A stretch of 64,000 nt of DNA from Paramarasmius palmivorus (GCA_037176845.1 JAYKXP010000061.1:248001-312000), one strand, 5' to 3'; counted from the first letter of the stretch, positions 44,439 to 59,283 are shown. Numbers and translations are program-made. The notes: generated by a model not told the origin, from the letters alone.

Positions 44439-46027
44439 TTACTTCATCATTGTAACGAATTTCGGAAACGTATCTTGCACAGTGATTTTAAGCTTGCGTC
44501 TCGCAAGGCTAGATGGACTCTTTCGTGGGCGAAGATTCAGTATCGCCTGCTTGATTTTTCGAGTATGGTGATCCCGAGAGCTGACAGGACCCGTTCCGCA
44601 CCGGGCACGTCTCCATGAATTTGGTATCAGTGGACATAACGAAAGGGTGTCCAGGCATGGGAAATTGGATAAATGTGTTATCAAACGCATCTGCAGAGTC
44701 TTAGTCTCACGAATTAGGAGAAGAACGTGACTAGTCTTACCACAACGTCAGCTTCCTTTTTCTCTGGCTGGATATCGCCAGATCTCAGACTCAACTCGAG
44801 GTTCTCCAACTTCTGGCAGCAGTCGAGTGCAGCCATATTGGATGCCCCGATGCCCCAGGGACTGTCATACTCTGGACGCACCGAAAGGCTCCGGAGAGTG
44901 CTTGAATGTTTCGGCAACACGTCTTCATAGAATCGTTGTGCAAGGATGAGAGACTCCCCTTCGTCTCTATCTGTCCGGAACAGTGACAGTTCGTGTAAGC
45001 CAGAGAAGGATTCGAGGTAGTCCAGAAGTAGTTGTGACATAGACTGTGAGACATCGAAGTGCGATGCCTGCTAAGCCCAAAGCTTTCCACAGCTCGGAGT
45101 AGGATGTATGTCGACCGCTCAAATGAAGAGTGTGGAGGGACCGCAAATGGGACATCATCTTCGGGGTAGGCTCGATAGAAACCTCACCCAAAGTGAGCGT
45201 CTGCAGATGTATCGAGTTACCGTGAACCTCGTCAAATAGTGAACTGAAATGCAACGAAGTGACCGAGGAGTTTCCTCCCAGATCCAATTCGACGATATTC
45301 GGGTTGTGGTGGAGGAGCTCCGACATGGAGTACTTGAAAGGTCGCTGGAATTCTACATCCGGACGGAGACCCCTCATACAAAATTTCCTGATGTTTCCGT
45401 TGCGCAGTTTATGGAGCGGTGGAAATGGAATCCGGTGGCCGCTCCCTAACACGATTATAGCTAAAAGAGGCAACGATGCCAATGCTTCCACGACAGCATC
45501 GTAAATCCAGCATTCGTCATTCGGAGTGGATGACCATCTATCACATATAAGTCCAGGCCAACTTCGGAATGCAGTTGGGAAAACTTACTGCACAGAGACG
45601 AGTCCCTTCAATACTCGTAAAGCATCAGGGAGAACCTCTGGTAATCGGCTTGATGCACTCTTCACCACATCAGCGTCTTCAGGCTCCGTTGGAGTGTTCC
45701 AGGGGTATTTTGGCGACCACTCGGGCGATAGCGAAACAATGCGCAACTTTCGAATAAGAGGCGCGGCCGGCCATCCTCTCTTGCATTCATCAAGTATAGC
45801 CATTCCTGCGTCCGTACTGTCTCTGCTGAGACGTATCATGACATGTCGTGTAGTCCATAGTACTCGCTCTGCAGCACTGTTGATAGTCTTATTGACGAGA
45901 CGAAGGTTTTTGATGTCCTTGCCTGTGTCGAGCTGTGATGTTGTCAATTGAAGCTCACTGAACGAACATTGACAGAACTCACTTGCAGAGCAATTTCCTG
46001 CACAAGCTCGTTCGGGAATTTGATCAT
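44439..46027 (-). pseudogene. F-box/LRR protein, frameshifted
   Basis: Exons 46027-45983, 45932-45589, 45537-44741 and 44690-44439 join in phase except for one extra base in exon 3. It starts MIKFPNELVQEIALQ and continues LRLVNKTINSAAERVLW, a typical basidiomycete F-box. Leucine-rich repeats follow: IRKLRIVSL, LHHNPNIVELDLGGNSS, IHLQTLTLGEVSI and LRSLHTLHLSG. Near 45055-45075 the frame reading SELWKALGLAG gives way to another that reads LLLDYLESFSGLHELSLF, and no intron of normal size explains the change. The last exon has PCLDTLSLCPLIPNSWRR. Either the gene is recently broken or there is a sequence error. The family normally supplies substrate receptors for SCF ubiquitin ligases. It is unrelated in sequence to the MGC F-box-like genes. 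Confidence 0.65.
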
Positions 46028-46369
46028 TGTTCAACAAGGGGCCTGTTGTAAGGCCAGAAGCTCTTTATACGCATTCCCCAAGAAAATACACTGCCCAACA
46101 GCGGGACCATCTCGGCAACGTGCGATGAATTGCATGAGCATTGAGTTATGGTGTACGGTGATGGTGGTCTGAATTGAAAAGAGTATTTCCAAAAACAGAA
46201 TCCACTTTCTGCTCTTGACTCAACCTCAGCTGAGTAGCTGGTGGTTGCAAGTCATGCTTCTACGCCTTTGCTAAACCCGTATATGGTCTATTTGCTTCGT
46301 TTTATCGCAAAGCATCACTATATTCCTCGAGATATCTACCGCCATCACAATCTCAGGAAATCAAGCAAC
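46028..46369. other. divergent intergenic region, F-box/LRR and PUS3
   Basis: 342 bases between two starts; must hold both promoters. No further feature was seen. Confidence 0.5.
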
Positions 46370-47977
46370 ATGGCTACCAGGACATCACTTCGTTACGAAG
46401 ATTGGTCTAAAGAAGACCTGATCAACCATATACGGCTTCTAGAATCCAAGAGCAGCGCCTCATCTCAACCAAAAGCATCACCGGAGAAGAAAAGATCTCT
46501 GTCAAAATCTTCAGCGCGTCACCGAAATCCATCACCTTCCCATCGAGCCTTTCATTTTTCGTCGCATCCTCGGAGGAAAATCGCACTGAAATTTTGTTAT
46601 TCGGGATGGAAATACAATGGATTAGCATATCAGTTGTCTCCGACACCATTGCCCACGGTGGAAGAGGTCCTATTTGATGCACTAGCAAAAGCCAGGCTTA
46701 TTGACCCGGCTGCTGGATATGACGGATGCGAATGGGAGAAGTGTGGAAGAACAGATAGAGGAGTTAGTGCGGCAGGACAGGTTGTGTCCCTCTGGGTCAG
46801 GAGCGCGTTGTTAAATGCGCAGGACGGTTCGGTAGATGCCCCTCTGGAGAAGGAATCTACCACTGCATCAACATCCACGGAAGTTACTCGAGCAGAGGCA
46901 GTAGACGAGGATGTCGGAGAACTAGAAGATGGATTTGGTTCACTAGATATAGACGATAAAGATACGCCACCCCATCCCACCACCACGGAACCATGTTCGC
47001 GCCCAGAACATGACTATGTCGCCATCCTCAATCGAATACTCCCCGACTCTATTCGCGTCATTGCATGGTCACCCGTTTCACCTTCCTTCTCTGCTCGCTT
47101 CGCGTGCAAATTCCGACATTACAAATATTTCTTCTCTTCCGAACACCTTGACATTCCCAAAATGCAAGATGCGGCATCGAGACTTTTGGGAGACCACGAT
47201 TTTCGTAACCTATGCAAGATTGATGCAGGGAAACAGATTACAATTTTCGTGCGGAAGATCCTCACAGCAGAGATCGTGCCCGTTGAAGGCGATGACACTA
47301 CAACAGGGATGTATGTGCTGAATCTGGTTGGTACAGCGTTCCTGTACCACCAGGTTCGACATATCATGGCTGTATTGCTCTTGGTTGGCAGGGGACTGGA
47401 GGAGCCCTCTATCGTCACGTCTTTGCTCAATGTTCACGAAGGCGCCGAACAAGTACGTCCTGGCGAGCACCTTGAAGTCGTTGACAGGAAACCAGAGTAC
47501 CAAATGGCTGATGCTCTACCGTTAGTACTCTGGGATTGTGGTTACTCCAATGAAGATGTCAATTGGCAGACGAGTGGACATGACATAGACGCCGTAGAGG
47601 CTACTCAGGCATCGTCAGGGTCCAACGACTCGGGCCGAGGCCTATATCACTTGTTGCACTCTATCCACGCTCGCTCACAAATCTTCACCACTCTCCATCG
47701 GCACTTTCTTGACGCCGCTTCCCAATTCTTTGGTCCTCCGTGGGCGCCAACTTCAAACGGTCAAATTGGCGTTCGTAATGGTGAGACAGTGGCTTGGGAA
47801 GTGCCTTTGGGTGGAGGTGCTTCAAGAAAACTTGCTCAGTATGTTCCGTTATTGAAACGAAATCGGTTGGATACTGTCGAGACTATCAATGAGCGCTGGA
47901 GATTAGGGAAAGGATTTAGGCGAGACAATAGGAAATGGACAGCTGGCGACGACGAGGAGGATGGTGGTGGCGAGTAG
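46370..47977 (+). CDS. DEG1: tRNA pseudouridine synthase PUS3/Deg1 (positions 38/39)
   Basis: Single exon of 535 residues, an exception among the highly split genes here. It has the TruA-type fold: KIALKFCYSGWKYNGLAYQ, then CGRTDRGVSAAGQVVSL with catalytic Asp129. A low-complexity acidic insert follows, then YVAILNRILPDSIRVIAWSP, FRHYKYFF, DFRNLCKIDA and FLYHQVRHIMAVLL. The FCYSGWKYNGLAYQ and DFRNLCKID blocks point to the Pus3/Deg1 group rather than Pus1. That enzyme forms pseudouridine 38/39 in the tRNA anticodon arm and supports reading-frame maintenance. The start MATRTSLRYEDW was preferred over an in-frame Met 43 codons upstream because the RYEDWSKEDLINHIRLLE helix follows it directly. 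Confidence 0.9.
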   Translation: MATRTSLRYEDWSKEDLINHIRLLESKSSASSQPKASPEKKRSLSKSSARHRNPSPSHRAFHFSSHPRRKIALKFCYSGWKYNGLAYQLSPTPLPTVEEVLFDALAKARLIDPAAGYDGCEWEKCGRTDRGVSAAGQVVSLWVRSALLNAQDGSVDAPLEKESTTASTSTEVTRAEAVDEDVGELEDGFGSLDIDDKDTPPHPTTTEPCSRPEHDYVAILNRILPDSIRVIAWSPVSPSFSARFACKFRHYKYFFSSEHLDIPKMQDAASRLLGDHDFRNLCKIDAGKQITIFVRKILTAEIVPVEGDDTTTGMYVLNLVGTAFLYHQVRHIMAVLLLVGRGLEEPSIVTSLLNVHEGAEQVRPGEHLEVVDRKPEYQMADALPLVLWDCGYSNEDVNWQTSGHDIDAVEATQASSGSNDSGRGLYHLLHSIHARSQIFTTLHRHFLDAASQFFGPPWAPTSNGQIGVRNGETVAWEVPLGGGASRKLAQYVPLLKRNRLDTVETINERWRLGKGFRRDNRKWTAGDDEEDGGGE

Positions 47978-48038
47978 TGTGCTCGTTGTGTAGGATGTGT
48001 TCTATATTACACGAGTTGAGGGTAATCTACAGCTTATA

Positions 48039-49355
48039 TTACCGCTTTCTCCCTCGAGAGTTGCCTTTTGCCTTTGAATCGCCGGTATCCAAGAATCCTC
48101 CTAATTCTAATGCGTTTCGTGCTGCTTGGTTGATATGTTTAAATCTATCTGGGCCCAGATGTATTCCGCCAAAGTAGCGAGTGACGACAACTAGAACGTT
48201 GTTTATTTCCTGATATAATCCCTTAGAAACGTTACTTAGGTGCCGACCTCGGAGACTCACGAGTATTTGAAGTAGGTGAGCAAGGCGTCCTCCTGCAGCC
48301 GTTTCACCGTCGTCGTCATTATCTGGAAGTAAACTTAAACACACATAGAAACGGCTGAGAAGGGCTAGCTCACCTTGATGCAGGATAGTACCAACCTGAC
48401 ATCGCCAGGCGTTTATAATGGGATGAGCTGCTCGCGCAATACGCCTATCGGAGGAAAAATGCGACAAAATCAACGGGACCTTTGAAAGCATCTTGAGCAT
48501 TCCATGTTGCATCCGAAATGAACCGCAGCATACCTGAGATGGATCAGAAATTGCGCAAGCCCGCCCAACGAAGCTGCTTTTTCGATCTACGATAGGTTCA
48601 GCCTCGAAGATTTCGATACCCTCTGGTAGATGTGCCAGAGGCGGCTCAAAGTCTTGTTCACGATGATTTTGGGATGGCGGTGGGGCTTGCTGATGGTTTG
48701 AATGTGTAGCCTCCTTTTCATCTTCACGTAACAGTTCTCCTGCCTTTTCAGCACTGAGTCGTTCTTCGTACCACTTTACACAGCGCTCCAAGACATTCTG
48801 TATTCCATCAAATACGCAGACAACATCAGGTGTCCACTCCACGCCATTGGAAGAGATGAAGGTCCGTAATATGGCACCGAAAAGATTTGAATCGACACCA
48901 AAGGCGCCTATATACCTCGAAAGTAACTGAAGTTGCGGAGCTGACGTTGAGGGGTAAGAAGGTGGAAGCGATGCCAGGACCTTGATCATCACGTCCTCGT
49001 ACGGTGATGGAAAGCTGTTGAATGAATAGTGAACTGCGCATTCTCATCGATGCAGCGTATAGCCTTGTACTGCGCCTTCCTCACCCTACTTCGACCTCAT
49101 ACCGAGTCTTTTCGTCATTTGATTTTGAAGGCCTCCATATCCTTATTGCATCGTCTCCATAGATAGACTTGAGGACTGTTAAGAGAAACTGAGATTCACG
49201 GCCATGATAACTTACGAGCAGAACATACCTTCAATTTCCGACCCTACGGCTTCTCGTTCAGTATCAGACAATAAACTTCCCACAAGTTCATCAGCTTCTT
49301 GAGGGGAGTAATATCCATCGCCTGCGGATGGTGGAGGAGAGGAAGATGGAGACAT
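48039..49355 (-). CDS. YIH1: YIH1/IMPACT family regulator of Gcn2
   Basis: Six exons: 49355-49229, 49175-49085, 49014-48534, 48479-48374, 48322-48261, 48209-48039 (345 residues). The N-terminal RWD domain reads DELVGSLLSDTEREAVGSEIE, LKSIYGDDAIRIWRPSK, TRYEVEVGFPSPYED and VLASLPPSYPSTSAPQL. A charged linker follows. The C-terminal ancient IMPACT domain has IVDRKSSFVGRACAI, HPIINAWRC, DDDGETAAGGRLAHLLQIL and NVLVVVTRYFGGIHLGPDRF. In yeast and mammals the protein competes with Gcn2 for Gcn1 and so dampens the amino-acid starvation response; it also binds actin. Length and domain order match the family. It is divergent from the Zn2Cys6 gene with only 126 bp between starts. Confidence 0.92.
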
Positions 49356-49481
49356 CAGATTATGAGCGCTACACTGCCAAAGGTTGGGGAAACCATGGCA
49401 TCACTGCGCCGACAAATTTCTTATTCAATCAGAAACAACGACTCCGAGAATGTAACCCATTCTTTCTTTCCTCCACATACA

Positions 49482-51763
49482 ATGAAACGCTCAAGGGAGT
49501 CCAGCGCGTCCTCTAGTAGCACCCGAAGCGCAAAAAGGCCAAAGTCTGTTCAAGCCTGTCTTTCCTGTCGAAAACACAAAACACGATGCGAGGTTTTGGA
49601 CGTGACCCCAAAGGCCATCCGGTGTCACCGGTGTAAAACCCTCGATATCCAATGCTCATACGAGGATATGGATAGGAACATTCTTTTGGTCAACACCGCC
49701 AAGGCACAAAACCAGACAGCTCTTCCTGTTAATACAAGTTCCAAGGAGTACGAGTTCGACAGGTGGGCTCTCGGTATTGGGCCGAGTAACCCAGCTGGTC
49801 AAGATTCGGCAGGTGCATCAACAAGTAGAGGTCGCATATCTCCCAGCAGTGTCGCGAATGACGGGTCGACACCGCCAGAACAATACACTCCACATCCTTC
49901 TACACGACCCGGTCCTCACACAATTTGGAACTACATTTCTGAAGAACAATTTGGTCCTTTAGATTGGACGGCGCCACTGGAAGCAATGCAAACTCTCATC
50001 AAGAACCCCCATAACACGTCCCCTCCTCCTCCTCTTCCATCCAGTGCAGGCGACACACTTGAATCAATTCTCTCGCCGGTCCAAAAAACCAAGCTGCTCC
50101 AGATGTACGAGGTCTCTAATTCACCTTTGACCACATTGTTCACGCGTTGTTTCCATAGCTTCCATGATAACTATCTTCCCTGGCTCAACTTTGACCTAAT
50201 CCGCGGCGAACAGAGCCCGCTCCTTGATCTGGTGTGTTGCACGATTGCTTCACGACATGCCGATGAATATGAGCGAAGTTTTATCGCGAGAAGACTACAC
50301 GCCTTGACACAAGACAGCACTGCCAAGCTTATTTTCCAGTCCCGACGGTCCGAATCGTTAGAGGCAATACAATGCCTTCTTATCCTATCATTATGGGCCC
50401 CCATATCTGGAGTTTCAGAGGATCGAGATGGGAAAGTGTTGATTGTCTCCGCTGTTAGCATGGCTCTCAACCTTCGGCTGAATGAGGCACCTGGGAAGGT
50501 GCAACAGATGCGCAAAGCCCAGGAAGAAGGCGAACAGATAGACGACCAGGCATTAGCAACCATGCTTCACAGAAGTAGACTGGTAAATTTGATGTTCCTC
50601 TCGTGTTAATTCGCAACTCAACCTCATACACAGTGGATCGCGATATCAAGCACCGAAGCCCTGTAGGCCACAGTATTTCTCAGTTTCTTACAATAACTGA
50701 ATGTTCTTCGCAGACTATGCATAGGTAGTGGTCGAGAGGCACTATCCAAGTGGGACCTGGATTGTCTCCCTGCAGTCTTTAAACTGCCTTCAGAATTCCC
50801 GACGGATGAACTGGGCGGACGAGATGTCCGTCTAAAAATTTTCGCCGATCTATACGACTTCACAGGAAAAGCATTTTCTATCAAATTCGCGTCACATTCA
50901 GAGCAGGATATGAACAGTTGGTACCATGAAACGGAGCACATTCGAACTGAACTATCGCGTCTTGGAAGATTGATTTTACCACTCGGAGGTAAGAACTAAA
51001 ACTCAATTCCTGATAGCCTTTTTACCGATGATCTTCAGTTGTGGCGGAGACCAACAGGTTCTACTTTAGGATCATGGACACTATCCTCAAGTCTTGCCGT
51101 CTCTTGGTGCTATACCATGTTATGGTCGCAGCACGGATATACTTCCACTCGAATCCTCACATCCAAGACGCTATTTATTGGTTCAGAGCCGTGCGTCCTC
51201 ACAACAACAACGTTCTTCTGGCTTGGGGAAAGGAGAGTCTCATAATTGCCGAGGCTGTCCTCGTCGGTTTGCTCGAGCTGGACGCCCGTCGTCTAGGAAC
51301 TGCCCCCGACCATTTCTTTCTTATGATCTCCTTCGCGGCGAGTTTCCTAGTTGGAGTCAAATTCATGATGTACCAAGGCATCGGGAAGATGCTACCTGGG
51401 TGCACAGACACCGTCCTTTCAATGACCATTGCCCATCTTCGTCGTGCTGCTTATAGTCCTGACCATGCAGCGAACTTGTGCGCTAATGCTATTAGTGAGC
51501 TCGTCTCGCTTTGGGAGGACAGGGAAGCAGTCACGTTACAGAAGAGGCCTTTACCTGTACCGGCTACGCATGATGGGTACGCTGGAACTGGACCTGGTGC
51601 GTTCAGAGGGTTCCTAGACCCCTCGAACGCAGCACCGTCGCCTATAGATCCGGTACAGAACGGTTCGGGGATGGATTGGAGCTGGTTGAATGATCCATTC
51701 TGGAATGACGTCCTTAACCCCGCCAACAACAACCCTTATAATCTACCTAGGACCCACCAATGA
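49482..51763 (+). CDS. Zn(II)2Cys6 fungal transcription factor
   Basis: Four exons: 49482-50582, 50634-50662, 50714-50988, 51039-51763 (709 residues). A basic N-terminus (KRSRESSASSSSTRSAKRPK) leads into the zinc cluster with Cys at 26, 29, 36, 48, 51 and 58, spacing C-x2-C-x6-C-x11-C-x2-C-x6-C. A Ser/Pro-rich linker follows. The middle regulatory region includes SPLTTLFTRCFHSFHDNYLPWLNF and later KIFADLYDFTGKAF and IDTILKSCRLLVLYHV-like helices, typical of agaricomycete members. The C-terminus has an aromatic acidic patch (MDWSWLNDPFWNDVL) that could be an activation domain. The target pathway cannot be inferred from context. The start was placed at MKRSRESS; longer in-frame Mets upstream overlap the promoter shared with YIH1. 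Confidence 0.85.
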
Positions 51764-52044
51764 TAAGTGAGTAGAACATTGCACCATCGTTTTCCCCAGC
51801 TTACATTCGCTTCTAGTTTCGGACAGCAGATACACGGACAGTATATTATATATTCATATATTTTCGAAGCCTATTGTACGATTAGAGTCTATTGTTGTAT
51901 TCTAAATTCTGAACCATACGAATCGTAAGAGCGTATAAGTGACTCATGTAAATTGCTGTAAGGCGCTAAATAGCCGCCCATCATTTGGCCATGAACCACA
52001 ACGACGGCTAGTTACCTTACGACGACGATCCTACAGCCGTCAAC
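51764..52044. other. intergenic region
   Basis: Short spacer with the 3' end of the Zn2Cys6 gene and the promoter of ATG29. AT-rich around 51840-51860; nothing else seen. Confidence 0.45.
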
Positions 52045-53433
52045 ATGGCCTCTGCAGCTCTCCCTAATGTACGGGTAGTAGTTCGCCTTCCCGAGAATCG
52101 ACCAGAAATGCCCCTTTCAGATCCTCCACAGGTATGTGACAGACTGTCATTCCCGGACGTTTCATTTGATAATAGGCTGTCTAGATAGAATGGAACCAGG
52201 AAAAGGCTGATATTTTGTGGAAAGTTATTGAACGCTCGAGATCTAATGGTAACGCTGGAACCGACTGTGCGTTGCATCTGATTTACTTCGCGTTCTGAGC
52301 TGAATGTCCCACAGGGAAAGGTCTAGCGGGACACTTAGAAGTTCCTCTCCCATACTTGCTCTACAGAGCCCAGGCAAGATTTCAGGAAGATCTTCGTGGA
52401 TTGCAAGACATATCCGTGACTAGCCCGTCAGCGACACAACCCCCGACTAGCGCACTCGAGGAATTCCCCCTCCATAACGACCAGCCCAGTCACCTACACG
52501 GAAAGAGCAGATTGTCTGGAAGCATTCGACTATCTTCCTCTTCGGCACGGACCAGTACCCCACTCGGTATACGAGCTAGACTCAACTCACTCGGGCACAA
52601 TTCGCGGTCGCACGACAGTCCTCGACCAAAGAAGGCAACATCATCTTCCACTCTTACCCTTCAACAACCTTCAAGACCTGTGAATCATTTCCGACCACGA
52701 TCACCCGCGTCCTCAGAAGAAACTGACTCGGAGGACGAAGAGATGATAAAGGAAGAAGAGGCTGAGAGGCATGCTGAAGAACAGGAAGCATTGGACAAGA
52801 AGTTGAAGGATTTGCACAGAATGATGACGAATGAGGCGTTGGGTCTGGTTAGCTCCAATCGTAGCAAGCGCAAGTCTGTTGACCGAGGTCGTGTCTTCTC
52901 GCCCAAGTCCAGTTTTCGACAAGATGCCTTATCCAGTGCTAGTGCGAGTCATAGTGTCTCGAGTGCTAGTTCTCCACAAGGTTCTATACCGGAGATACCC
53001 AGTTCACCCATGGACTCACAACCTCACTCCCCGGTAGGTAGACACATGTCACCGGGGAAATCTTCCAGTCCGCCTGCTCTTTCTCCCAGAAGTGCTCTAG
53101 GCCAATCTCATCGGCGGTATGGTCACCTTATCGGGCGAAGCTCAAGCGAGCAAGGCAGCGTAAATGGTTCGGAAACTTCTACGAGCTTTAGCGATATAAG
53201 TGGTGAGTACTCTGCACATCCAGATTCCGCCGGTAGATAGGCTAAGAACCCTCTAGATGCCAGTATTTCGGGTTCTGCGCTCGAAAGTGCGCTACTATCG
53301 AATATCCGCGGCGGTGGTTCCCGGTTGTGAGTTTACAGCTTGACTTGCACGACGGTATATTCATTCTAACCTTCTTAGCTCGGTCTTCGCGCGTAGTAAG
53401 CTAACGGGTGGTCGAAGCGGTATACCTCTCTGA
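52045..53433 (+). CDS. ATG29: autophagy protein Atg29
   Basis: Five exons: 52045-52131, 52185-52266, 52315-53202, 53257-53326, 53379-53433 (393 residues). Residues ~9-90 match the Atg29 N-terminal domain: VRVVVRLPENRPEMPLSDPP, IEWNQEKADILWKVIERS, TDWKGLAGHLEVPLPYLLYR and AQARFQEDLRGLQ. The remainder is Ser/Pro-rich with an acidic helix (EEMIKEEEAERHAEEQEALD) and ends in LESALLSNIRGGGSRFSVFARSK. Atg29 bridges Atg17 and Atg31 in the complex that starts autophagosome formation, and its phosphorylated C-terminal part is regulatory in yeast. Only the N-terminal block is usually conserved, so the call rests on it. Confidence 0.85.
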
Positions 53434-53939
53434 GTCTGATGTTGAGTTTTCAGCTTGTCTGTAACCATATGTAGAAGCACTGCTGTCAATTTAGTACTTA
53501 TTTTCCTCAATAGAAATCCTGTAATTTTATCTTTATTACGCCCGTTCCCACTGTTGAGCAGTTACTAGAAGCACGACTATGTTGTGTAGTTTAGGGTAAA
53601 ATACATGTTCGGGTGATATACCAGAGTGATACAACGTAAATTGATACTGACAGATAGTGCGAGGAGGAATAAGGAATGACAAGAAGTTCCAAAGAAAGCG
53701 TCGAAAGTACAAGTTACCGTACCCCGTCAGGTCGACAGTTCGGAGTATCGGCTCGGGAAAAAGTATGGCTGAGATGTTTTCCTGTAAGCTAGAGGAAATT
53801 GCGCACCAATGGTTTCTGAAAAAGGATACTGTAAACCAATCATTTGAATCGCAGGAAAGATTATAGCCTCGCGGAGGGATCTTCAGCCAAGATTAGAGAG
53901 CCACAAGACCACTGGTCCAAGACTCTTCACTCTAGGGTT
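53434..53939. other. convergent intergenic region
   Basis: 506 bases between the 3' ends of ATG29 and the poly(A) polymerase gene. No coding signal. Confidence 0.5.
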
Positions 53940-56606
<2,667 letters not shown>

Positions 56607-57057
56607 GATTTTAGACGACAGTTGCTGAAATTCCTATACCCTCGAAAACAGAAAAGAAATATGACGCGGCGCGATACGGTATGTCGGAGGTGAGAGTAAA
56701 GCAACAAGGACTCTGACAGTGACAAGGAGGATATGCGGCAATAGTCATGTGACATTCGGGAAATTGCCGGTCGGAGCCTCGGAGGCTTGAGGTTTGAGTT
56801 TGATTGTTTTACGAGTCCGAGTTTACGAGGTCTCGTCTTTCTGTGCCAAAAATTTCCTTTCTGGGACGTTTCAGTGTGCGAATTGTTTACCTCTTTCGTA
56901 GCTCCGAGTTGCGCAGTGACATTCGAACGTACTACAGGTTTTAACTGTACTAATCACACTTGAACGAGGTTCCGGGGCAGACTGGTTACCATTGGATAAG
57001 GAGCGAATGTTTATTGTATTAATGTACAGTTAAACGAAAGACAGGTCGATGGCCTGG
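56607..57057. other. intergenic region upstream of PAP1
   Basis: 451 bases between the PAP1 start and the 3' end of the next minus-strand gene; contains the PAP1 promoter. No coding signal. Confidence 0.5.
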
Positions 57058-59283
57058 TTAATCAAGAAAGGCGGGTATCAGAATATTGTGCAAAAAAGTA
57101 ACTTGACGACTGCGACCGAACTCCAGATGCTTCCTAGACTGCATACGCTCCAGTTGGCTATCGACAATCGGAATGAATACAATTAAAGATAGGAATACAG
57201 CATTGCTTACTTGCGATTGCAGTTCCGTGATGTCGACGTCGCAAGTTGGTTCAGTTGAATGATCGCTCTGGTTGGATCCTTCTTCTTCCTTGAAGCTTAT
57301 GCGATGCTTTGTGAGACTGTTAAATGATGAATTCGACGAGTAGCAACAATACTTACAGTCACGACAGGAGCCATTGGAATGTCTTCATTGGGGTGCGGCT
57401 CGATGGTACTGGTAGAACTAGGGGACTGAAAGCTGATCGATGGCGATCCTTGAATGAAATTGCTCCCATCACCACTCGTGTTAGATTCGCGAAGCTCCCG
57501 ACGAGCGATCAGGCTGCTGAAGTATTGAGTATTGATGATCAAATTCGATGATAGTGATGGTTCATACATAGACAAGAACGAGGTGGAATAGACTGAAAGT
57601 TGATTGATCAAACCGATGTTCGAGATACCAATCATGAAATAAAGGCAACTCACACCGAGCAAGGGTCAGGTAAAAGGCTATGTAAACGAATGTCGTTGGA
57701 ATAACAGAGATCTATAAACCGATTAACGAAGGGTAGAATAGGATCGATGAAGCTTACCGTTATCAAAGACGCGATGGCGCATGTTCTGGTAAACAGTTCT
57801 CAGAGATAGGCAGAGTACGGATGGCGGCTTTGTGATCTTCGAAATCTTGAGACATGAAGACTTACGTCGTGAGGAGTCCTGTTCTGACGCAAAAATGAAT
57901 CAATTTATCCATGATTGCATCCGTTCTACCGATAAACAGTTAGAGAGTTGTCCGTTACAACGCACAAAGCACATACTTTGGCATGCCGGATTTAGAAGTC
58001 CAGAGATAGTAGATCGACGATAGAGTGATCCCAATGTCGCTGACGGCGTTCAGAGCATTCACGATCCGAGAAACAACCTGGATATTCAGATAGTGTTCAG
58101 TGACGACTATGCCATGACCAGCGTTGAGTGAAACATACGGATAGACTTCTGAGCTCCTCGTAGGTCTCCATTCCCCATCTAGATTGACTGGCTGAGATCC
58201 ACAGTGAACTGGTTTTGCTTAATACACTTACGCTCATCCAAAGTAGTCTTGCGTAATGCCTCATCAGGGTTCTTGCCGAAACCATACAGCTAGGGATTGA
58301 CTCACACAATGTCAAAGCAAAGGCTGCCGATACGGGAAGAACCTGTGAAATTATTAGCTCTGAATGAACTCGGTAGCGATATATTGACGAGCCATTTACT
58401 GACCAAAACGAATACGGGCAACACAATCTTCTTGCTGACTGTGGACACCAGTCAATGCTACGAATATGACGCTACGGCAAGACGTACGAATCCAGATGCG
58501 CCATATCATCTTTCTGTCAAGGAGGTAAGGATAAATAGCAATACAGACGTCCGATGACTTACAGTTGCACGATGAGCGCGATGAAGGCCTGGCAATTTAG
58601 TTAGTGTCGACCGCTTCTATTCTCAACAAGGTTTGTACCGTAAAGACCACCATGAGCTGCGTTCAAGCTTAGTCAATTTCCAGAAGCGACAAACAATGTA
58701 CACAGACCAAAATGCTCCTGAATTGACAGACATTATCAGGTAAGCCGTTGCCAGCGTAGAAGGGCCTGTTAGTACTTACCAAACAATTTCTTCGAGAGCT
58801 GCCGCGTCGCTATAGTCTGATATTAGATAAGTATACAGTACGTGCACTATTGCTGTTTCATGCAACGTATCCAGCAGACTGTCATGGCTAGTGTTAGGCC
58901 GAACCGTCGGATGGAATCATATTATGAACCATACAAGATTAGTCCGACCTGGCATATATGGGTCACTTACTGTATGGAAGAAGAGAAGTAGGGCAATGCG
59001 TACCAAAACTTGTAAAACCCACGGATCGCTCAGTCTGTACAGCTGATAGTAGGTCCATGTTTGGACACAAACTACGCCCCAAAGGCTGTAAAAAAAAAAG
59101 AAGGATGATCAGTGGCGTTGAAATACACGATGCGATAGGATGAGCTTACGCTGATGCCGCCGACATCCCTACGAATAGAGACCCCATCTGAAGACTATTA
59201 GTAGTACTGGTTTTTGGGATTTGACATGTAGCACTTACTGTGGCATCAATACCGAGGGGTGCTGTAGCGTCGAGGGACTCCAT
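57058..59283 (-). CDS. seven-helix membrane protein (DUF6534-like), structure partly unresolved
   Basis: A very split gene. Clear pieces, in order: MESLDATAPLGIDAT (59283-59239), MGSLFVGMSAAS (59187-59150), LWGVVCVQTWTYYQLYRLSD (59085-58971), then LLDTLHETAIVHVLYTYLI and AALEEIVW. Next are short exons giving LMVVFT, AFIALIVQL, IWRIWILSKKIVLPVFVL, ETYEELRSLSVVSRIVN and SIYYLWTSKSGMPK, then IMDKLIHFCVRTGLLTT, ISVIPTTFVYIAFYLTLAR and FYSTSFLSMYE with a polar tail. This order of helices matches a large mushroom family (DUF6534, recalled from memory) that resembles GPCR-like integral membrane proteins of unknown role. Two junctions do not agree in phase: after FFHT at 58971, and after VLPVSAAFALTL near 58310. 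The gene may be damaged or my splice choices wrong. The C-terminal exon and the stop at 57058 are tentative. Confidence 0.55.
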
